A stretch of DNA of 48,150 bases from an uncultured Alphaproteobacteria bacterium (GTDB lineage: Bacteria > Pseudomonadota > Alphaproteobacteria > Geminicoccales > Geminicoccaceae), in contig CADEGR010000020.1 in NCBI GenBank assembly GCA_902826935.1, positions 1-48,150 of the forward strand, read 5' to 3'. The position numbers and the translations under genes are program-made. The notes below the pieces were generated by a model. It did not search any database. It saw only the letters and a program-made list of their open reading frames with translations, and had not been told where the DNA came from. This document shows, piece by piece, positions 23,764 through 31,625 of the stretch. Within the stretch, counting starts at the first letter, position 1. Each line of letters opens with the position of its first letter.

Positions 23764-24870
23764 ATGCTGAAGACTGCAACGACGGTGGCCGGGCTGTGCC
23801 TGGTCGCCGGGCTGGCCCAGGCGGCTGATCGCTGGGACGGCGCCGACGAGCTGGCGGTCAATCCGCTCGGCTGCGAAGCCGGCGCCACGGCCACGGTGAC
23901 GCCCAAGCCCTATGACGGCGGCGCGCCGACCGGGGCCAAGGATCTGGCCGGCAAGGAGATCACGCTGGTCGACGTGCCCAAGCTGATCGGCATCGGCTAT
24001 TTCGCGGCGACCACCCAGGGCATGCAGGAAGCCGCCAAGGAGCTGGGCAACGTCAACGTCAAGACCGACGGCCCGACCGAGGCCAACATCGACGACCAGA
24101 TCACGTTCCTGGACAATTTCATCACCCAGGGCGTCGATGGCCTGCTGTTCGCCGCCAACGATCCGGTCGCGATCGCGCCGGTCCTGAAGAAGGCGCTGGG
24201 CCAGGGCATCCACGTGGTCGGCTATGACGCCAACTCGCAGCCCGACGCCCGCGAATGGTTCGTCAACCAGGCCGAGTTCAACGGCATCGGCAAGTCCATG
24301 GTCGACGCCATGGCCGCCGAGATCGGCGAGGACGGCAGCTTCGCGATCGTGACCAGCACCTTCACCACGCCCAACCAGGCGCGCTGGATCGCGGAGATGC
24401 AGGCCTATGCCGAGAAGTGCCATCCCAACATGAAGTGGCTGGAGACGGTCGAGGCCCAGGAGGACAACATCCTGTCCTTCAACCAGGCGACCACGCTGCT
24501 CAACAAATATGGCGACGAGCTGAAGGGCCTGTTCGGCATGACCAGCGTCGCGACCCCGGCCTCGGCCGAGGCGGTCACCCAAGCCCAGCTCTGCGGCAAG
24601 GTCGCGGTGGTGGGCCTGGCCACGCCGAACGCGATGAAGCCCTATGTCGCCGCGGACTGCGTCAAGTCGGTGGTGCTCTGGAACCCGGTCGATCTGGGCT
24701 ATGCCGCGGTCCAGGTGATGCGCGCGGTCGCGGACGGCAAGCTGCAGGCGGGTGCGACCGAGGTCGAGGCCGGCCGGCTCGGCAAGCTGCCGATCGTCAA
24801 CGGCAGCGAGGTGCTGCTTGGCGCGCCCTTCATCTACAGCAAGAGCAACATCGACCAGTTCGACTTCTAG
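23764..24870 (+). CDS. Periplasmic sugar-binding protein (RhaS/LsrB-like)
   Basis: A 368-residue type-1 periplasmic-binding-fold protein with a signal peptide (residues 1-20, GLAQA). The ribose-binding-like core shows KLIGIGYFAATTQGMQEAA, TEANIDDQITFLDNFITQGVDGLLFAANDP and VVGYDANSQPDAREWFVNQ. The segment VTSTFTTPNQARWI resembles the rhamnose and AI-2 binding-protein branch, so the ligand may be a deoxysugar or furanosyl compound (inference). Start ATG 23764 has AGGGGG 7 bases upstream; other in-frame starts at 23701 and 23743 would place extra residues before the signal peptide. It closes the importer operon, ahead of a 12-bp-stem hairpin. Confidence 0.9.
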   Translation: MLKTATTVAGLCLVAGLAQAADRWDGADELAVNPLGCEAGATATVTPKPYDGGAPTGAKDLAGKEITLVDVPKLIGIGYFAATTQGMQEAAKELGNVNVKTDGPTEANIDDQITFLDNFITQGVDGLLFAANDPVAIAPVLKKALGQGIHVVGYDANSQPDAREWFVNQAEFNGIGKSMVDAMAAEIGEDGSFAIVTSTFTTPNQARWIAEMQAYAEKCHPNMKWLETVEAQEDNILSFNQATTLLNKYGDELKGLFGMTSVATPASAEAVTQAQLCGKVAVVGLATPNAMKPYVAADCVKSVVLWNPVDLGYAAVQVMRAVADGKLQAGATEVEAGRLGKLPIVNGSEVLLGAPFIYSKSNIDQFDF

Positions 24871-24886
24871 GCCAGGCTGCGGAACC

Positions 24887-24923
24887 GACGGGCCGGCCAC
24901 CGCGTTGAGCAGGCCGGCCCGTC
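24887..24923 (+). terminator. GC-rich hairpin ending the sugar importer operon
   Basis: A perfect 12-bp stem GACGGGCCGGCC/GGCCGGCCCGTC (24887-24898 with 24912-24923) with a 13-base loop starts 17 bases after the binding-protein stop. No U-tract follows, as is common in such GC-rich genomes. Confidence 0.6.
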
Positions 24924-25101
24924 TCGCAGACCGCGGCGCACCGGCAGCAATTTTGCCGCCTCTGCCGCATCTTGCCGGGCAAGTTGGAGTGACATTAAGC
25001 TCTGGTTCATTGCCCGGCCGGTAGCGTCAGGACGCGAGCCTGCGCAGCCGCTGCTTCGGGCTGAGGGTGGCTTGTCGATGACAATCGGAAGGAAAATCCT
25101 G

Positions 25102-25485
25102 ATGAGGCTTCCAGTCGCGATCTTCATGGTTGGCCTGGCCTGCGCCGCCGGCAGCGGGGTCGCCGCGGCGGCCGGCGATCCGGCCGCCGGCAAGAAGGTC
25201 TTCGCCAAGTGCAAGGCCTGCCATGTCGCCGAAGAGGCGAAGAACCGGGTCGGGCCGAACCTGGTCGGCATCGTCGGCCGGCCGGCCGGCTCGGTCGCCG
25301 ATTTCAAGTACAGCAGCGCGATGAAGGATAGCGGGATCACCTGGGACGAGGCGGCGCTGTCGGAATATCTGGCCAATCCTAAAGGCAAGATCCCCGGCAA
25401 CAAGATGGCCTTCGTCGGCCTGAAGAAGCCGGAGGACATCGCCAACGTGATCGCCTATCTGCAGGATCCAGCCGCGGTCAAGTAG
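25102..25485 (+). CDS. Class I cytochrome c
   Basis: A 127-residue secreted single-haem cytochrome. A signal peptide (residues 1-24, VAAAA) is followed by the haem-binding CKACH (Cys37, Cys40, His41) and the distal ligand Met102 in GNKMAFVGL. GPNLVGIVGRPAG and the KYSSAMK segment are typical of small soluble c-type cytochromes of the c2/c550 group that carry electrons in the periplasm. ATG 25102 is chosen for GGAAGG about 9 bases upstream; ATG 25078 and TTG 25072 would lengthen the signal peptide. It has its own intergenic region and no dedicated partner enzyme next to it. Confidence 0.92.
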   Translation: MRLPVAIFMVGLACAAGSGVAAAAGDPAAGKKVFAKCKACHVAEEAKNRVGPNLVGIVGRPAGSVADFKYSSAMKDSGITWDEAALSEYLANPKGKIPGNKMAFVGLKKPEDIANVIAYLQDPAAVK

Positions 25486-25559
25486 CGATCCCGCGCCCAA
25501 GGCAGGCGCGGCAAGCCGCCCAAGAGCGGGCAAAGAATGTTGGAGGGGACGCCGCCACC

Positions 25560-26162
25560 GTGACCGAGCGCCGATCAGGCCCGCAGCCAGGCCGCCTTGC
25601 CCTGCAAGCAGTGCTGTGGCTCGCATTCGGCCTGACCTGGCCGGCCGCGGCGGCGGAGTTCTCCTTGGACGCCCTGCTGCAGCAGCTGCAGGGCGTCAAA
25701 TCCGCCGAGGCGCGGTTTGTCGAGGAGCGGCGTCTGGCCCTCCTCGACGCGCCGCTGGTGACCGAGGGCACGCTCAGCTACGAGGCGCCCGACAAGCTGA
25801 TCCGCCAGGATCTGTCGCCCAAGACCGCGCTCTACCAGATCGATGCCGACAGCGTGACGGTGTCCAACGACCAGGGCGAGTATCGCCTGGCGCTCCAGGA
25901 CGAGCCGTTGCTGCAGGCCTCGATCGGGCCGCTCCTGGCGGCGCTGGCGGGCGATCGGACCCGGCTGGAGCGGGATTTCACCCTGGCGCTGAGCGGCCAG
26001 CCGGATGACTGGACGCTGACCCTGGCCCCTAAGCCGGCCGCGCTGCAGGAGGTCATCGCCAAGATCGCGCTGACCGGCCAGGCGAGCCGCATCCAGGCAG
26101 TCTCGATGGACGAGCAGGATGGCGACCAGATCCTGCTCCGGCTGACCTATCCCCCGCCTTGA
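25560..26162 (+). CDS. LolA-like outer-membrane lipoprotein carrier
   Basis: A 200-residue protein starting at GTG 25560, with a signal peptide (residues 1-32, TWPAAAAEF). The LolA-type half-barrel is suggested by LDALLQQLQGVKSAEARFVEER (the FxE entry helix), LSYEAPDKLIRQDLSPKTALYQIDADSV and an ALSGQPDDWTLTLAPKP strand pair. It looks like the LolA-related branch found beside lipid-export or glycolipid genes rather than the ftsK-linked housekeeping LolA, but neither context is present here. It is followed by the MoxR gene 70 bases downstream. Confidence 0.72.
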   Translation: MTERRSGPQPGRLALQAVLWLAFGLTWPAAAAEFSLDALLQQLQGVKSAEARFVEERRLALLDAPLVTEGTLSYEAPDKLIRQDLSPKTALYQIDADSVTVSNDQGEYRLALQDEPLLQASIGPLLAALAGDRTRLERDFTLALSGQPDDWTLTLAPKPAALQEVIAKIALTGQASRIQAVSMDEQDGDQILLRLTYPPP

Positions 26163-26232
26163 GCTTTGGCCGGCGGCCGGATGTGGTCAGTGGCCCCGGG
26201 AACGCATATCTGTTCTGGGGGAGGCAACGCCA

Positions 26233-27276
26233 ATGAATGATCAAGGACCTGCGGCCCAGGCGCTGGGGCCCGCCGCCGATCTGGCGCGCAGCCACGCCGA
26301 CGGGCCGGGCGCGCCGCTGACAGCCGAGGATCAGGCGCTGGTCGAGCGGCTGTTCGCGGCCATGGGCGAGGTGGTGATCGGCCAGCGGGCGATGCTCGAA
26401 GGCCTGGTGATCGGCCTCCTGGCCAATGGCCATGTCCTCCTGGAGGGCGTGCCCGGGATCGCCAAGACCCTGGCGGTGACGACGCTGGCCCAAGCGCTCA
26501 AGGCCGACTACCAGCGCATCCAGTTCACGCCCGATCTCTTGCCGGCCGATCTGGTCGGCACGCTGATCTACCAGCCGGGCAGCAGCGAGTTCAAGATCCG
26601 GCGCGGGCCGATCTTCGCCAATCTGCTGCTCGCCGACGAGATCAACCGGGCACCCGCCAAGGTGCAAAGCGCGCTGCTCGAGGCGATGCAGGAGGGCCAG
26701 GTCACGATCGGCGAGGACAGCCTGCCCTTGCCGCAGCCCTTTTTGGTCCTGGCGACCCAGAACCCGCTCGAGCATGACGGCACCTATCCCTTGCCCGAGG
26801 CCCAGGTCGACCGGTTCATGCTGAAGCTGAAGGTCGGCTATCCGAGCCGCGACGAGGAGCTCTTGATCCTGGACCGGATGGCGCACAACCAGCCGCCCAC
26901 CCGGATCGAGCCGGTCGCCACCGCGGCCGACATCCTGCGCCTGCGGCGGACCGTGGACGGGCTCTACATCGACCCCAAGGTCAAGCGCTATATCGTGGAT
27001 CTGGTGTTCGCGACCCGGGAGCCGGCCGGGGTCGGCCTGGACTTCGCCGATCAGATCGAGGTCGGCGCCTCGCCGCGGGCGACCATCTACCTGGCGCTGG
27101 CGGCCAAGGCCCACGCCCTGATCCGGGGGCGCAGCTTCGTCACCCCGGAGGACATCAAGGCGGTCGGCATGGACGTGCTGCGCCATCGCATCCTGACCAG
27201 CTACGCCGCCGAGGCGGTGGGCGTCACGCCGGAGGATCTGCTCCAGCAGATCTTCGATCAGGTGCCGGTGCCGTAG
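26233..27276 (+). CDS. MoxR-family AAA+ ATPase
   Basis: A 347-residue AAA+ ATPase of the MoxR family, chaperone-like ATPases that act with von Willebrand-domain partners to mature enzymes or complexes. Walker A GVPGIAKT is at residues 72-79, Walker B LLLADE at 131-136, sensor LATQNP near 174, and EAMQEGQVTIG near 150; the C-terminal lid has RATIYLALAAKAHALIRGR. The usual downstream DUF58 and von Willebrand genes are absent: the next gene is a small DUF1127 protein on the other strand. It may act with partners elsewhere or with the LolA-like gene upstream (inference). Confidence 0.92.
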   Translation: MNDQGPAAQALGPAADLARSHADGPGAPLTAEDQALVERLFAAMGEVVIGQRAMLEGLVIGLLANGHVLLEGVPGIAKTLAVTTLAQALKADYQRIQFTPDLLPADLVGTLIYQPGSSEFKIRRGPIFANLLLADEINRAPAKVQSALLEAMQEGQVTIGEDSLPLPQPFLVLATQNPLEHDGTYPLPEAQVDRFMLKLKVGYPSRDEELLILDRMAHNQPPTRIEPVATAADILRLRRTVDGLYIDPKVKRYIVDLVFATREPAGVGLDFADQIEVGASPRATIYLALAAKAHALIRGRSFVTPEDIKAVGMDVLRHRILTSYAAEAVGVTPEDLLQQIFDQVPVP

Positions 27277-27321
27277 CGCCGACGCGGTGGCTCAAGGAAA
27301 CGGGGAGCGGCGAGGGCGCTA

Positions 27322-27343
27322 AGCCGCCGGACCGAAGGCGGCT
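27322..27343 (+). terminator. Hairpin downstream of the MoxR gene
   Basis: A 7-bp stem AGCCGCC/GGCGGCT (27322-27328 with 27337-27343), about 45 bases after the MoxR stop and before the convergent DUF1127 gene. No clear U-tract. Confidence 0.35.
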
Positions 27344-27418
27344 GCGGCGCAGCGACCCTCGGTCCAGCCTGGTGAGCAGTCGCCCTGGCCGGAACAACCG
27401 GCGGCAGGCGCTGCCGGC

Positions 27419-27664
27419 TTAGCGCTGCCCGGCACGGGCGGCGTCGAGGGCGATCTCCCGGATCTGCCCGCGGCCGATGCCGATATCGGCCAGCTCGCGC
27501 TCGCTCAGCATCATCAGCTCGGCGACGGTGCTGTGGTACAGGCGGCGCCGCTCGGCCCAGGCGCTCAGGCGGCCCAGCTGGTGCGCCAGCCATTGCCGCG
27601 CATCCGGATTCTCCGGGTAGCCGCTGATCGCCGGGTAGTCGTGGGTACTGTTATAGGTAGCCAT
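27419..27664 (-). CDS. DUF1127 small protein
   Basis: An 81-residue protein. The C-terminal half carries the DUF1127 signature: a basic helix (LSAWAERRRLYHSTVAEL), then LSERELADIGIGRGQIREIA. Related small arginine-rich proteins in alphaproteobacteria bind RNA or affect phosphate and carbon metabolism. The N-terminal 25 residues (TYNSTHDYPAISGYPENP) are not conserved in my memory of the family. ATG 27664 has AAGGAG 8 bases upstream. The AT-rich gap upstream, with an inverted repeat at 27812-27850, may hold its promoter. Confidence 0.85.
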   Translation of the reverse strand: MATYNSTHDYPAISGYPENPDARQWLAHQLGRLSAWAERRRLYHSTVAELMMLSERELADIGIGRGQIREIALDAARAGQR

Positions 27665-27811
27665 GTCATCACTCCTTCAAGGCCGGGTGCCACTCCAAAG
27701 GTTGGCAAGTTGTCCGGCACCCTCCCCATATGAGCCGGCCGGGTCCGATCTTGAAGTCGCGTTTTTGCAACGCAGCATTGCACGGCTGCACAGCTCGGCC
27801 GCCAAGACGAC

Positions 27812-27850
27812 CTGCAACTAAATTATGACATTTTAATGATTTAGTCGCAG
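27812..27850. repeat. AT-rich inverted repeat upstream of the DUF1127 gene
   Basis: CTGCAACTAAAT (27812-27823) pairs with ATTTAGTCGCAG (27839-27850), 11 of 12 positions, around a 15-base AT-rich centre. A partial extra copy (GATTTAGGCGG) follows near 27858. It is the most AT-rich spot in the region and could be an operator or promoter element. Confidence 0.6.
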
Positions 27851-27919
27851 TGCCGAAGATTTAGGCGGAACTGCGCAGCGGCTGAGCAGAGACGAGGCTT
27901 GCTGTTCTGCAACATGAAG

Positions 27920-27934
27920 GCCGGCAAAGCCGGC
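27920..27934 (-). terminator. Hairpin after the MalG-like gene
   Basis: GCCGGC at 27920-27925 and 27929-27934 around an AAA/TTT loop lies 9 bases beyond the minus-strand stop of the MalG-like permease. The U-tract is weak (CTTCATGTTG). Confidence 0.45.
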
Positions 27935-27942
27935 GGCGTTGC

Positions 27943-28821
27943 TCAGCCTTTGACCGCGCCCAAGGTCAGGCCGCGCACGATGTAGCGCTGGGCGAGCAGC
28001 GCCAGGAGCACCGGCGGAATCATGGCGATCAGGGAGCGCACCGCCACGAACCAGAACTGCACGCCCCGGGTATCGACGCCGCCCGCGATGTGCACCGGCA
28101 TGGTCGCGGCATCCTTCACGGTCAGGATCACGGCGAACAGATATTCGTTCCAGGCGAAGGCGAACATGATCAGGGCCGAGGCGGCGATCGCCGGCATGGC
28201 GAGCGGGATCGCGATCCGCCAGAAGGCGGTGAAGTGGCTGGCGCCATCGACCAGGGCGGCTTCCTCCAGCTCGATCGGCAGGTCGTAGAAGGTCTGGCGC
28301 ACGATCACCACCACGAAGGGCAGGATGAAGGTGGCGCTGACCAAGGTGAGCGCGATCCGGGAATCGAGCAGGTCGAAGAACGAGAACACGATGAAGAACG
28401 GCACCGCGGTCGCGACCGGCGGCAGGATCCGCTGCGACAAGAACCAGACCGTCAGATCCTTGTTCGGGATCAGGAAGAACTTGAAGCGGGCCAGGGCATA
28501 GGCGGCCGGCAGGCCGAGCGCCAGGGCGATCGCGACCGCCATCAGCGAGATCAGCGTGCTGTTGGTGAAGGCGGCATAGGCTTCGGGCACCATGACCTGC
28601 GAGCGCCAGTTCTCGAGCGTCGGCGTGAAGTCGACGAACGGAATGCCGAGCCCGGCGACCGTGAAGGTCTCGGCCGGCCGGCGCAGGCTGTTGGAGATCG
28701 CCCAGTAGAGCGGGAAGAAGAAGATCAGGGCCACCACGATCGCGACCAGCGACCAGACGGCGTCGCTGATCGAGCTGCGCTGACGGACCGCCTTGGCGCG
28801 CTCGGGCGTCTCGCTACTCAT
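27943..28821 (-). CDS. Carbohydrate ABC importer permease, MalG-like
   Basis: A 292-residue permease with about six membrane segments and a clear EAA loop, EEAALVDGASHFTAFWRIAIPLAMP, the ATPase contact of MalG-type subunits. It belongs to the CUT1 (maltose-like) family. ATG 28821 overlaps the end of the MalF-like gene by 8 bases, so the two are translated together. It is the last gene of the minus-strand importer set; the ATPase is missing locally, which is common when a shared MsmK/MalK-like ATPase serves several importers. Confidence 0.9.
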   Translation of the reverse strand: MSSETPERAKAVRQRSSISDAVWSLVAIVVALIFFFPLYWAISNSLRRPAETFTVAGLGIPFVDFTPTLENWRSQVMVPEAYAAFTNSTLISLMAVAIALALGLPAAYALARFKFFLIPNKDLTVWFLSQRILPPVATAVPFFIVFSFFDLLDSRIALTLVSATFILPFVVVIVRQTFYDLPIELEEAALVDGASHFTAFWRIAIPLAMPAIAASALIMFAFAWNEYLFAVILTVKDAATMPVHIAGGVDTRGVQFWFVAVRSLIAMIPPVLLALLAQRYIVRGLTLGAVKG

Positions 28822-29764
28822 AGGCTCGCCTCAAGCGCTTGAAGAATGCGGTGACCACGATCATCACCACGATCAGGAGCAGGAAGGCCATCGCCGAGGC
28901 ATAGCCGAAATCGTTCAGCTTGAAGCCGCGGGTGAAGGCCAGATAGCTGTAGGACTGGGTCGCGATGCCGGGGCCGCCCTTGGTCAGCGTGGCCACGATG
29001 TCGAACAGCTTGAAGGCCTCGGCCAGGCGGAGCAGCAGGACCAGGATGATCACCGGCTGCAGCAGCGGCAGGACCACCTCGCGCCAGAGATCCCATTCCG
29101 AGTTGGTATCGAGCGCCGCGCATTCGATCAGCTCGTCCGGGATGCCTTGCAACGCTGCCAGGAACACCAGGAAGCAAAACGGCGTCCACTGCCAGATATC
29201 GACCAGGATGATCGAGGCCAGCGCCCAATCGGGGTGGGACAGCCAGGGCACGCCCAGAAAGGCGAGCGGGCCGCCCACCTCGTAGAAGATCGTGAAGAAC
29301 AGGTAGCCGACCGCGATCGGGGTCGCGAAGATCGGCAGGATCATGATCGAGCGCAGCACCGGCCGGGCCACGATGCGCCGGTTGAACAGCCAGGCGAGCG
29401 CCAGGCCGAGCATGATCTCGATCGCGACCGCGGCGCCGACGAAGATCGCGGTGATCCGGACCGAGGTCGCGACCTCGGCATCGCGGAAGGCGCGCAGGAA
29501 ATTGTCGAGGCCGGCGAAGGTGAAGGTGGTCGACAGCTCGCGCTTGACCACGGTCTTGGTGCGCGGCTCGCCGTTCTTCTTGAGCACCGGCTGGCCGTCC
29601 TTGTTCAGGACCGGCACCTGCTCGCGGCCGGTGACCACGACCTCGCGCTCGACATGGTGGACGCTGAGGAACAAGGAGTAGCCGAGCGGAAAGATCGTGA
29701 ACACCAGCACCCACAGCACCGCGGGCAGCAGGAAGACGAACTTGATCCGGCTGGTCCAGCGCAT
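28814..29764 (-). CDS. Carbohydrate ABC importer permease, MalF-like
   Basis: A 316-residue permease with about six membrane segments and a degenerate EAA loop (CAALDTNSEWDLWREVVLPLLQP). Between the first membrane segment and the rest is an unusual hydrophilic stretch at about residues 38-76 rich in Lys, Arg and Glu (REQVPVLNKDGQPVLKKNG and onward), presumably periplasmic. Most MalF-like proteins of this size lack it. It overlaps the MalG-like gene by 8 bases and follows the binding-protein gene after 75 bases. Confidence 0.88.
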   Translation of the reverse strand: MRWTSRIKFVFLLPAVLWVLVFTIFPLGYSLFLSVHHVEREVVVTGREQVPVLNKDGQPVLKKNGEPRTKTVVKRELSTTFTFAGLDNFLRAFRDAEVATSVRITAIFVGAAVAIEIMLGLALAWLFNRRIVARPVLRSIMILPIFATPIAVGYLFFTIFYEVGGPLAFLGVPWLSHPDWALASIILVDIWQWTPFCFLVFLAALQGIPDELIECAALDTNSEWDLWREVVLPLLQPVIILVLLLRLAEAFKLFDIVATLTKGGPGIATQSYSYLAFTRGFKLNDFGYASAMAFLLLIVVMIVVTAFFKRLRRAYE

Positions 29765-29839
29765 CCTAGCGGATCCCGGGCGAGGCGGCGCGCCCGGCCG
29801 GCATCGACGCCGGCCGGGAGCTGTGCCGCTGACCTCTGA

Positions 29840-31483
29840 TCAGGGCTTGAAGCCGATCGAGTCCTGATATTGCTGCTGGATCTTGTCGCGGCCGAGGCGG
29901 TTGGTGATCTCCTCCCAGGTCGCCGCGGTGTCGTCGAGCGCCTGCTGGGCGGTCTTGTTGCCGCTCATCGCCGCCGACAGGTTCTTGTCCATGATGTCCC
30001 AATATTCCGGCGCGCCCTCGATCCGGAGATAGGTCAGCATGGTCGGCGCATTGTAGGTCTCGTAGTAGGCGTCCAGATATTCCTTGACGTCCGCCTCGGC
30101 CCAGCCGGCCTGGACGTAGTCGTCGAGCTTGGCCTCGCCCTTCGGCTCCAGCATCTGGTAGCTGTAGCCCGGATCGACGCCGTCCCAGCCATGCTGCGCC
30201 ATCCAGATCGAGACCGGCTTCACCGACATCAGCGACAGGAACGAGTAGGCCGCCTCGGGGCTGTCCGAGAACGACGAGATCACGCCGTGCCAGGAGCCGC
30301 CGGTGGTGTTGCCGACCTTTTGCGGCTTGTCGGTCTTCACCCAGGCCTGATTCTGGTGATCCCAGTACTCGGTCGAGCTGGGCAGCACCGCCGAGGCGCA
30401 GTTGCCCTTGATCTTGGAGCGCGATTCGTCCTGGCAGAGCGCCCCGACATCGCCCCAGCTGAAGGCGAACACCGACTTGCCGCGCAGGAAGTAGTCCCAG
30501 GCCTCGCCCAGGCTCCAGCCGACCTGCGCCGCCGGGCCGGTCTTGTGCAGCTCCTGCAGCAGCTCCAGCGCCTTGACGTGGCCGGGGCTGTTGATCAGCG
30601 GCTTCATGTTGGTCGGATCGAACCAGTAGACATTGTGATACTGGTCGACCTTGTCGCCCGGCGTGATCGCGAACGGGGCCGAAAACGACTGGAAGTGATA
30701 GTGGCCCTGCTCGCCGACCTTGAGGTGCAGGACCGTGCCGTGATCCGGCTCGGCGTCGTTCTTGTCCCAGTCCTTGCCGGCGAAGAACTTGGAGATGTCC
30801 AGCACCTGCTGCCAGGTCTGGGGCGGCACCGGCATGTCGTAGCCGGCGGTCTGCTTGAACTCGGCCTGCCATTTCGGGTCGGTCAGGGCGTCGCGCCGGT
30901 AGTAGAGCACCTGGCCGTCGGCGTCGTTGAGCACGCCGTAGCCGACGCCTTTCCAGGTGTACAGGTTGCGCAAGGACGGCGGCATGGAGTCGTAGGTCCA
31001 TTGCGGATATTCGCCGCTCGCCATGTAGTCGTCGATCGGCACCATGTACTTGCCGGCGATCAGGTCGCCATAGAAGAAGGCGCCGACGATCATGGCGTCA
31101 TAGAGGCCGGTGCCCTGGCGCAGATCGAGCATCATCTTGGCGTAGAGGTCGGTGATCGGGGTCAGCGCGATGTCGACCTTGCCGCCGGTCAGCTCCTCCC
31201 AGACCGGCCGGAACGCCTGGAGCGGGCCGGAGATGCCGCCCTTGGGGCCGGAATCCAAGGTCAGGACCGTGATCTCCTCGCCCTCGAACGGCTGCTGGTC
31301 CTGGCCGAACAGCGAGCCCAGATCGCTCTGCTGGACCTTGATCACGGTGTCGTCGTAGTCCGGCCCGAGCATCAGATCGACGGTGCCGTCATCGTTCCAC
31401 TTGACGTGCTCCTGCGACCAGGCCGCCGGCGTCAGGGCGATGACCGCGGCAGCGCACAGCGCCGCCCCTGCCCAGAGCTTCAT
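29840..31483 (-). CDS. Family-1 extracellular solute-binding protein (long form)
   Basis: A 547-residue type-2 periplasmic binding protein with a signal peptide (residues 1-23, PAAWSQ). Typical SBP1 features: LTGGKVDIALTPITDLYAKMMLDL, then YDAMIVGAFFYGDLIAGKYMVPIDDY, and TGGSWHGVISSFSDSPEAAYSFL. It is longer than most carbohydrate-binding SBPs (about 420-450), with an extended N-terminal segment (residues 24-70) and inserts in the middle. Start ATG 31483 follows a GGGGG stretch. With the two permeases it forms a CUT1 importer lacking a local ATPase. Ligand unknown; the size fits an oligosaccharide, glycerol-phosphate or polyol type (inference). Confidence 0.88.
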   Translation of the reverse strand: MKLWAGAALCAAAVIALTPAAWSQEHVKWNDDGTVDLMLGPDYDDTVIKVQQSDLGSLFGQDQQPFEGEEITVLTLDSGPKGGISGPLQAFRPVWEELTGGKVDIALTPITDLYAKMMLDLRQGTGLYDAMIVGAFFYGDLIAGKYMVPIDDYMASGEYPQWTYDSMPPSLRNLYTWKGVGYGVLNDADGQVLYYRRDALTDPKWQAEFKQTAGYDMPVPPQTWQQVLDISKFFAGKDWDKNDAEPDHGTVLHLKVGEQGHYHFQSFSAPFAITPGDKVDQYHNVYWFDPTNMKPLINSPGHVKALELLQELHKTGPAAQVGWSLGEAWDYFLRGKSVFAFSWGDVGALCQDESRSKIKGNCASAVLPSSTEYWDHQNQAWVKTDKPQKVGNTTGGSWHGVISSFSDSPEAAYSFLSLMSVKPVSIWMAQHGWDGVDPGYSYQMLEPKGEAKLDDYVQAGWAEADVKEYLDAYYETYNAPTMLTYLRIEGAPEYWDIMDKNLSAAMSGNKTAQQALDDTAATWEEITNRLGRDKIQQQYQDSIGFKP

Positions 31484-31625
31484 GCTATTGCCCCCCTGTT
31501 GGCGCGGCGACCAGCTCCCGCCAGCACCGCCTTCTTGCTTGATCCGCCCACTATACGGCGAAGTTGCGCTGGAGAAAAAGATCCCGATCCGGAAGTTTGT
31601 TCACCGCCGGCCCGCCACCTGTGGC

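Noticed and set aside
21403-23906. Long minus-strand frames opposite the sugar permeases
   Set aside because: Products are His/Asp/Gln/Arg-rich mirror frames of membrane proteins; no domains.
27277-27418. Several short GC-rich inverted repeats after the MoxR gene, first read as a possible small RNA
   Set aside because: No promoter or conserved structure could be supported; at most a terminator hairpin (27322-27343).
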